Of a stretch of DNA of 11,092 bases, positions 6,874-11,092 are shown one piece after another. The position numbers and the translations under genes were made by a program. The notes below the pieces were generated by a model. The model searched no databases and had not been told where the DNA came from. It worked only from the letters and a program-made list of their open reading frames with translations. Each line of letters starts with the position of its first letter. Positions within the stretch are counted from its first letter, which is position 1. The stretch is from a bacterium (GTDB taxonomy: Bacteria; Patescibacteriota; Patescibacteriia; Magasanikbacterales; GWA2-37-8), in the NCBI GenBank assembly GCA_021790135.1, contig JAJYIJ010000022.1, forward strand, positions 1-11,092, given 5' to 3'.

Positions 6874-7488
6874 TCAAGTGTTTTTTTCTACCACGTACAA
6901 TTTAGTTTCTTCCTGCGGTAAATCTTTCTTTTTGAGAATTATTTTTTTATCAGTTATTTCCGGCTTAAGACCAAGCTCTTTTACAAATTCTGAGAGTGGC
7001 GCAAGCGCGGGGTCGGTGTCAGTTTGGTAAGCGATCGGGACGACGATACGAGGTTCCAGGGCAGTGGCGAGACTAGCGGCGTCCTCCGCGTTCAAGAATT
7101 GTTTCCCTCCGACCGGAATGAAGAGGATGTCAATTGATCCTAATTTTTCCAGCTCGGCGATATCCGGTTTTTTTGTGAGGGCCCCTAAATGAACTATGTT
7201 GAGTTGTTCGGCATTTATTTTAAAAATGATCGTTCCACTCTTGACGGGCACGGCAGTGATCATAACGGATTTGATTTCACATTCGCCGAGGGTGTCCAGA
7301 ATAAATGGATTTTGTGAGAGGGTGGCGGCGTCAGTTTGACCGGCCGAGAAAAGCGCGACGGTTGGGGAGAAACTGCGGGGAAAATCGCCTTTTTTTGGTT
7401 TGTAAGCATCGATCAGCACGGTGATATCTTCATCGTTATGTTTGGTTTGGAGTTTAACACACGACCCTCCGAGCCAGGAAATATGCAT
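6874..7488 (-). CDS. Metallo-beta-lactamase-fold protein (UlaG/Lactamase_B_3-like) lacking the metal ligands
   Basis: The 204-residue product keeps the frame of the UlaG-like branch of the metallo-beta-lactamase superfamily. It has an opening of the form M.I.WLG.SC..L (residues 1-14), TVLIDAYKP (23-31), NIVHLGAL (97-104), IDILFIPVGG (119-128), then a helix and PRIVVPIAY (146-154). The residues that hold zinc or iron in active members are gone. The expected SHxHxDH is SAGQTDA at 48-54, the HLGD aspartate is Ala103, and the His of the P(M/I)HY motif is Ala153. Only His100 and Asp53 remain. The protein is therefore probably not a hydrolase and may bind a ligand or partner. It is the promoter-proximal gene of an operon ending in gyrA. 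The start at 7488 puts the conserved first strand at the N-terminus; no ribosome site precedes it. Confidence 0.8.
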   Translation of the reverse strand: MHISWLGGSCVKLQTKHNDEDITVLIDAYKPKKGDFPRSFSPTVALFSAGQTDAATLSQNPFILDTLGECEIKSVMITAVPVKSGTIIFKINAEQLNIVHLGALTKKPDIAELEKLGSIDILFIPVGGKQFLNAEDAASLATALEPRIVVPIAYQTDTDPALAPLSEFVKELGLKPEITDKKIILKKKDLPQEETKLYVVEKNT

Positions 7489-7545
7489 AAAATAGAGTCA
7501 AAATTGGTAAGTCAAAAGGCAAAATAAAAAGGAAATTGCGGGTTT

Positions 7546-7574
7546 ATTTTAGCATGAAAATGGGGGAAACGCAA
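7546..7574 (-). promoter_or_regulatory. Candidate promoter for the MBL-like / membrane protein / gyrA operon
   Basis: On the minus strand, TTGCGT (7569-7574) and TAAAAT (7546-7551) are separated by 17 bases. The -10 matches five of six consensus bases; the -35 is weak. Transcription would start near 7539, giving a leader of about 50 bases. No other candidate upstream of 7488 has better spacing. Confidence 0.4.
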
Positions 7575-7622
7575 GTGTTGAATTTGGTTCCATAATGGGG
7601 ATGGCAGTAGGGCGGTTGATCC

Positions 7623-7651
7623 TTGACAAATTGGTTTATTTGGCGTACTCT
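7623..7651 (+). promoter_or_regulatory. Promoter of the ribosomal protein S1 gene
   Basis: A perfect TTGACA (7623-7628) is followed after 17 bases by TACTCT (7646-7651), which keeps the most important T, A and final T of a -10 box. Transcription would start near 7658, giving an untranslated leader of about 90 bases. It is divergent from the gyrA-operon promoter about 50 bases away. Confidence 0.6.
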
Positions 7652-7671
7652 ATTGTTTAGACAATTAAAAA

Positions 7672-7748
7672 ATGAAAGTCATTCCGCTTTAGAGAATGAC
7701 ACTCAATCCCGCTGACGCGGGTGCGGGCTAAGTACATTTTTTTTGTTT
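7672..7748 (+). promoter_or_regulatory. Structured leader of rpsA: two hairpins and a U-rich, SD-less initiation region
   Basis: Hairpin 1 pairs GTCATTC (7678-7684) with GAATGAC (7694-7700), a perfect seven-base stem with a nine-base loop. Hairpin 2 pairs CCCGC (7708-7712) with GCGGG (7717-7721) around TGAC. A second GCGGG copy at 7723-7727 can replace the first, giving two competing registers. Eight Ts (7737-7744) and GTTT precede the ATG, and no purine-rich ribosome site is present. E. coli rpsA is known to have a hairpin-rich leader without a Shine-Dalgarno through which S1 represses its own synthesis; a similar role here is inference. A six-codon frame (7672-7692) overlaps hairpin 1 but lacks a ribosome site and may be chance. 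Confidence 0.5.
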
Positions 7749-8948
7749 ATGGCAACTGATTTTAAGACATTATTTCAGAACGAAACAGTTACCCTTCCGA
7801 AAGCGGGTGATGTGGTGAAGGGCACGGTTATTTCTGTGGATCGAGGCGAGATTCACCTTGATCTCGTTTCAACCACGGGCGTCGTGCGCGGTCGCGAATT
7901 ATTTGTGGAGTCACGCGAGTATGCTGATTTAAAAGTTGGCGATGAGGTGGAGGCCACCGTCATTGATTTGGAAAATGAAAATGGTGAAATGGAGCTTTCA
8001 TTCCGCATTGCCGGGTTCAAGAAGGCTTGGGATACAGTGCGGAAATGGATGAAAGACGGGCTTTCGCTTAAAGCCAAAATTTTGGCAGCTAATAAGGGGG
8101 GGTTGATTTTAAAAGTGGAAGCGCTGCAAGGATTTATGCCGGTGTCCCAACTGTCGCCGGATAATTATCCGCGCGTGGCCGGAGGCGATAAGAATCGTAT
8201 CCTGGAAAAATTGAAGGAAATGATCGGCCGTGAAATAGAAGTGAAGGTGATTGATGTAAATGAAGCGGAGGAAAAATTAATAGTTTCCGAACGGGCAGTG
8301 TGGGAGGATTCACAGAAAGCAGTCTTGGAATCTTATAAAGTTGGTGATATTGTTGAAGGCGAGATTAGCGCTCTTACCTCTTTTGGAGCCTTTATTAAAT
8401 TTGGACAAGGTCTTGAGGGTTTAATACACATTTCAGAAATTGCCTGGCAGCGCATTGACCACCCCAAGGATGTCTTAAGGATCGGCGATAAAGTTAAAGC
8501 ACAAATTATTCAGCTTGATCACTCGAAAATTTATCTTTCCATCAAGCGAATTGTGGATGATCCGTGGAAGACAGTAAAAGAAAAATATACGGTCGGCGAC
8601 AAGGTGAAGGGGAAGGTCTTGAAGATTGAGTCCTTTGGCCTTATGATAGGCCTTGATAAGGATATTCACGGCTTGGCCCATATTTCGGAGCTGGCGGATG
8701 AACCCATTAGCAATTTGAATGATAAGTTTAAGCCTGGCCAAGAGCTTGAGTTTGAAATTGTTTCGCTTGAACCGGCTGAACATCGTCTCGGCCTTAAATT
8801 AGCTGGTGTTAAAGGCAAAAGCGGACGGCGGGCGACCGGGACAAAAAAGACTGCCGATGCCAAAAAAGGCGAACAGTCTGGCGATGAGCAGAAGAACTCC
8901 GAATCGCTGACTGGAAAAAAAGAAGCCGAGGGGAAAGACGCGGAATAG
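7749..8948 (+). CDS. rpsA: 30S ribosomal protein S1 (four S1 RNA-binding domains)
   Basis: S1 binds mRNA on the small ribosomal subunit and helps unfold and start translation, mainly on messages with weak ribosome sites. The 399-residue product has four OB-fold S1 domains: ~20-86 (GDVVKGTVISVDRG), ~105-181 (LKAKILAANKGGLILKVE, the most divergent), ~199-267 (GDIVEGEISALTSFGAFIKF, with GLIHISEIAW) and ~283-351 (GDKVKGKVLKIESFGLMIGL, with GLAHISELAD). Domain 3 carries the canonical signature most clearly. The last ~48 residues form a Lys/Glu/Gly/Ser-rich disordered tail. Four domains is shorter than the six of E. coli S1 and similar to S1 forms in several other phyla. The start is the ATG at 7749, not the in-frame TTG two codons earlier. 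Other multi-S1 proteins exist, but domain number and arrangement favour S1 itself. Confidence 0.9.
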   Translation: MATDFKTLFQNETVTLPKAGDVVKGTVISVDRGEIHLDLVSTTGVVRGRELFVESREYADLKVGDEVEATVIDLENENGEMELSFRIAGFKKAWDTVRKWMKDGLSLKAKILAANKGGLILKVEALQGFMPVSQLSPDNYPRVAGGDKNRILEKLKEMIGREIEVKVIDVNEAEEKLIVSERAVWEDSQKAVLESYKVGDIVEGEISALTSFGAFIKFGQGLEGLIHISEIAWQRIDHPKDVLRIGDKVKAQIIQLDHSKIYLSIKRIVDDPWKTVKEKYTVGDKVKGKVLKIESFGLMIGLDKDIHGLAHISELADEPISNLNDKFKPGQELEFEIVSLEPAEHRLGLKLAGVKGKSGRRATGTKKTADAKKGEQSGDEQKNSESLTGKKEAEGKDAE

Positions 8949-8978
8949 ACAAAGGTTTCGTTAGAAGTTAATTGTTTA

Positions 8979-9010
8979 AAACACCCTGTGCTCATTGGCG
9001 CGGGGTGTTT
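8979..9010 (+). terminator. Terminator-like hairpin after rpsA
   Basis: AAACACCC (8979-8986) pairs with GGGTGTTT (9003-9010). Inside, T-G and GTGC/GCGC pairs extend the stem to about 13 pairs around the loop TCATTG. The T run after the stem is only TTT within the stem base, then GTGG, so termination may be partial. It lies 30 bases after the rpsA stop. Confidence 0.5.
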
Positions 9011-9050
9011 GTGGCTCGGTCGCCATCTTGCCAAGCACCTCAGAATGCGG

Positions 9051-9078
9051 TAGACTAAGAAAGCTATTTTTCTATTAT
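9051..9078 (+). promoter_or_regulatory. Candidate ftsH promoter giving a leaderless or nearly leaderless mRNA
   Basis: TAGACT (9051-9056, four of six -35 bases) and TATTAT (9073-9078, five of six -10 bases) are separated by 16 bases. The -10 ends only four bases before the ATG at 9083, so the transcript would begin at or beside the start codon. This agrees with the absence of a Shine-Dalgarno, but the match could be chance. Confidence 0.3.
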
Positions 9079-9082
9079 TCGT

Positions 9083-10957
9083 ATGCGAAATTTTTTGAAG
9101 AATTTTTTAGTTATTTTTGCCGTTTTGTTGTTAGTGGCTGGGATTTTAAGTTTGGTCAAATCAGGCGGACAGGCGCCAGTGACGATTGGTATTGGCAAGA
9201 TGGTCGCAGAAATTAATGCCGGTCAAGTAGAGAAGGTTGTTGTTCAGGGCGATATGATTGATTTGACCCTTAAAGATCCGAAAGCCGCTCTTCAGGAAGT
9301 GACGAAAGAAAGTCAAGATTCCTTTGGTGATATCATGAAAAACTATGGCGTTACCGACCAGGCGCGCCAAAATTTATCGGTTGAAGTGAAAAGCGAGAGC
9401 ACCTGGAAATATTGGGCAGAGAATCTTATTCCAGTACTTTTGCCGCTCATCATTATTATTGCTTTTTTCTATTTTATGACGCGCGGCGTGCAGGGGATGA
9501 ATAACAAAGCGATGGGCTTTGGCCAGAGTAATCCCCGCCAAGCCAAACCGGACGACAAAGACCGCAAAACCTTCGCGGATGTGGCAGGAGCCAAAGAGGC
9601 CAAGGAAGAATTAGAAGAGGTGGTTGACTTTTTGCGTGATCAGAAAAAATTCGTACAAATGGGAGCGAAAATTCCGAAAGGCGTCCTTTTGATGGGTTCC
9701 CCTGGCACCGGTAAGACATTGCTCGCGCGAGCAGTGGCAGGTGAGGCGAATGTGCCCTTTTTCCATATGAGCGGTTCGGAATTTGTCGAAATGTTTGTCG
9801 GTGTTGGCGCTTCGCGGGTGCGCGATTTATTTGCCAAAGCCAAAAAAGCGGCCCCGGCAATTGTGTTTATCGATGAAATAGATGCGGTTGGCCGACGACG
9901 CGGAGCCGGGCTTGGTGGCGGACACGATGAACGTGAACAAACGCTTAATCAAATTTTAGTAGAAATGGATGGTTTTGAAAATAATTCCGGGGTGATCGTA
10001 ATGGCGGCTACCAATCGACCGGATGTGCTTGATCCGGCGCTCCTTCGTCCTGGTCGTTTCGATCGCCGCGTCACTATCGACATGCCGGACATTAAAGATC
10101 GTGAAGAAATTTTGTTGATTCACGCTAAAGGCAAGCCTTTGGCGCCAGAAGTCAGTATTCGAAAATTGGCGGAACGTACGCCTGGTTTTTCGGGAGCAGA
10201 CTTGGCTAATTTATTGAATGAAGCAGCGATTTTAGCAGTTCGACGCGGACGCAAGGTCATTGGCGAGGCTGAGATCTTGGAAAGCATCGAAAAAGTGTTG
10301 CTAGGGCCGGAACGAAAGGGGCGGGTGATGAGCGACCGAGACAAAAAAACAACCGCTTATCACGAAGCCGGACATGCGATTGTGGGGTATTTATTGCCTG
10401 AGTGTGATCCGGTGCGCAAGGTTTCAATTGTTTCGCGTGGCCAAGCCGGCGGGTATACGCTGAAGATGCCAAGCGAAGATAAACATTATCACACGCTAGC
10501 TCAATTCCGTGACGACTTGGCGATGGCAATGGGTGGCTACGTGGCGGAGAAGATGATTTTTGGCGCCACGCAAGTTTCAACGGGCCCGTCGAGCGACTTA
10601 CAGAATGCCACGAAAATTGCGCGTGCGATGGTTATGCATTATGGTATGAGTTCACTTGGGCCGCGGACGTTCGGAGAACAGGATGAGCTGGTATTCCTCG
10701 GTCGTGAGATTCATGAAGAACGTGATTATAGTGATAAAACAGCAGAAGCAATTGATGCCGAAGTAGGGACACTCCTCGTAGAGGCGGAAAAGCGAGCCAA
10801 GCAGGAGTTAATGACACATCGAGAAAAAATGGAAAAGATGGTGGCAGTTTTGCTTGAAAAGGAAACAATCGAACAGGAAGAGATCGAAACAATCATGGGC
10901 GGGCCACAAAAGAAAGACTACAACAGCGACAGTGAAGGAATTGAGGTGCAGGGATAA
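9083..10957 (+). CDS. ftsH: ATP-dependent zinc metalloprotease FtsH
   Basis: FtsH is a hexameric membrane AAA+ protease that extracts and degrades misfolded membrane proteins and short-lived cytoplasmic regulators. The 624-residue product has a first transmembrane helix at ~7-25, an extracytoplasmic domain (~30-113), a second helix at ~115-132 (IPVLLPLIIIIAFFYF), and then the cytoplasmic part. The AAA domain shows Walker A GSPGTGKT (205-212; Ser where Pro is usual), pore loop FVEMFVGVGASRVRDLF (234-250), Walker B VFIDEID (261-267) and the second region of homology ATNRPDVLDPALLRPGRF (309-326). The protease domain has HEAGH (427-431) and the third zinc ligand Asp505 in GPSSDLQNAT. All catalytic residues are present. 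The start at 9083 gives a normal short basic N-terminus before the first helix; no ribosome site is visible. It appears to be a single-gene unit. Confidence 0.97.
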   Translation: MRNFLKNFLVIFAVLLLVAGILSLVKSGGQAPVTIGIGKMVAEINAGQVEKVVVQGDMIDLTLKDPKAALQEVTKESQDSFGDIMKNYGVTDQARQNLSVEVKSESTWKYWAENLIPVLLPLIIIIAFFYFMTRGVQGMNNKAMGFGQSNPRQAKPDDKDRKTFADVAGAKEAKEELEEVVDFLRDQKKFVQMGAKIPKGVLLMGSPGTGKTLLARAVAGEANVPFFHMSGSEFVEMFVGVGASRVRDLFAKAKKAAPAIVFIDEIDAVGRRRGAGLGGGHDEREQTLNQILVEMDGFENNSGVIVMAATNRPDVLDPALLRPGRFDRRVTIDMPDIKDREEILLIHAKGKPLAPEVSIRKLAERTPGFSGADLANLLNEAAILAVRRGRKVIGEAEILESIEKVLLGPERKGRVMSDRDKKTTAYHEAGHAIVGYLLPECDPVRKVSIVSRGQAGGYTLKMPSEDKHYHTLAQFRDDLAMAMGGYVAEKMIFGATQVSTGPSSDLQNATKIARAMVMHYGMSSLGPRTFGEQDELVFLGREIHEERDYSDKTAEAIDAEVGTLLVEAEKRAKQELMTHREKMEKMVAVLLEKETIEQEEIETIMGGPQKKDYNSDSEGIEVQG

Positions 10958-10999
10958 GGGAACTGAACAGAATTTCATAATTACTTTCCAAGCGGACTA

Positions 11000-11028
11000 A
11001 TGACGCTGGGAACATACTATGCTATACT
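11000..11028 (+). promoter_or_regulatory. Promoter upstream of the truncated last gene
   Basis: ATGACG (11000-11005, four of six -35 bases) and TATACT (11023-11028, five of six -10 bases) lie exactly 17 bases apart. Transcription would start near 11035, inside the palindrome at 11024-11044, leaving a leader of about 17 bases before the ATG at 11052. Confidence 0.5.
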
Positions 11029-11044
11029 ATGTATAACATAGTAT
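11014..11044. repeat. Operator-like palindrome with an extra half-site
   Basis: ATACTATG (11024-11031) and CATAGTAT (11037-11044) form a perfect inverted repeat with spacer TATAA. A third copy, ATACTATG, lies at 11014-11021, exactly 10 bases before the second and in the same direction. The repeat covers the -10 box and the predicted start of transcription, as expected for a repressor site. Read as RNA it could also be a weak AT-rich hairpin followed by Ts, serving as an ftsH terminator. Confidence 0.55.
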
Positions 11045-11051
11045 TTTTTTT

Positions 11052-11092
11052 ATGATGGAACCAACCTATCGCCAGGCGCTAACGCAAGCGTG
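11052..11092 (+). CDS. 5' end of an unknown gene, cut by the window end
   Basis: Two ATGs in a row (11052 and 11055) open a frame that reads MMEPTYRQALTQA and runs off the window after about 13 codons. The start is directly preceded by eight Ts and has no Shine-Dalgarno, as for rpsA. A promoter and palindrome upstream support a real gene. The opening resembles the '(T)Y..AL..SW' start of small integral membrane proteins I recall from Patescibacteria, but 13 residues are too few to assign a family. Confidence 0.5.
   Translation, partial: MMEPTYRQALTQA

Noticed and set aside
7489..7515. TTGACT/TATTTT promoter-like pair just upstream of the MBL-like gene (minus strand)
   Set aside because: The spacer is only 15 bases and the -10 abuts the ATG, so transcription would start inside the gene. 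The pair at 7546-7574 fits better.
7554..7595. 13-codon plus-strand frame in the divergent intergenic region
   Set aside because: It has no ribosome site, lies within a probable minus-strand promoter, and is too short to support.
7743..7748. TTG as an earlier in-frame start for rpsA
   Set aside because: It adds only two codons inside the T run, and the ATG at 7749 gives the expected MATDF-type N-terminus.
9697..9714. Serine in the FtsH Walker A (GSPGTGKT) as a sign of inactivation
   Set aside because: The variable position tolerates substitution; the lysine, threonine, Walker B and zinc site are all intact.
9474..9860. 128-codon minus-strand frame inside ftsH
   Set aside because: It is opposite the Walker A region of ftsH, and its composition is typical of reverse-strand shadows.

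Overview
The window looks like chromosomal housekeeping DNA from a small-genome bacterium. My best guess is a member of the Candidate Phyla Radiation (Patescibacteria, Parcubacteria-like). The reasons are a short four-domain S1 protein, several orphan-looking genes around gyrA, a transketolase with no surrounding biosynthetic genes, mostly Shine-Dalgarno-free starts, and moderate GC content. This assignment is inference from gene style; no rRNA is present. The standard bacterial code fits every gene, and no in-frame TGA needs to be read through in any conserved domain.

Layout. Positions 1-3668 (+ strand) hold the 3' part of a FemAB-type peptidoglycan bridge aminoacyltransferase, a tRNA-Arg(CCG), a class I aminotransferase and an overlapping full-length transketolase. 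The last ~30 codons of the transketolase are displaced by a one-base frameshift at an A6 run. A bidirectional terminator (3686-3717) separates this block from a convergent minus-strand operon (7488 to 3728). In transcription order that operon encodes a metallo-beta-lactamase-fold protein that has lost its metal-binding histidines, a lysine-rich single-pass membrane protein of unknown function, and DNA gyrase subunit A. A 260-bp divergent intergenic region (7489-7748) carries promoters for both directions and a structured, SD-less leader for the ribosomal protein S1 gene (7749-8948, +). Next come a hairpin, ftsH (9083-10957, +), and a promoter/palindrome region leading into a gene cut off by the window end (11052-11092).

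The genes cover cell-wall cross-bridge synthesis, amino-group transfer, the non-oxidative pentose phosphate pathway, DNA topology, translation initiation and membrane proteolysis. They do not form one pathway. The most interesting points are the transketolase frameshift, the conserved-looking but metal-less MBL protein co-transcribed with gyrA, the rpsA leader, and a 21-bp palindrome with a phased extra half-site over the last promoter. No gene-free stretch exceeds 300 bases. I saw no CRISPR array, insertion sequence or prophage.
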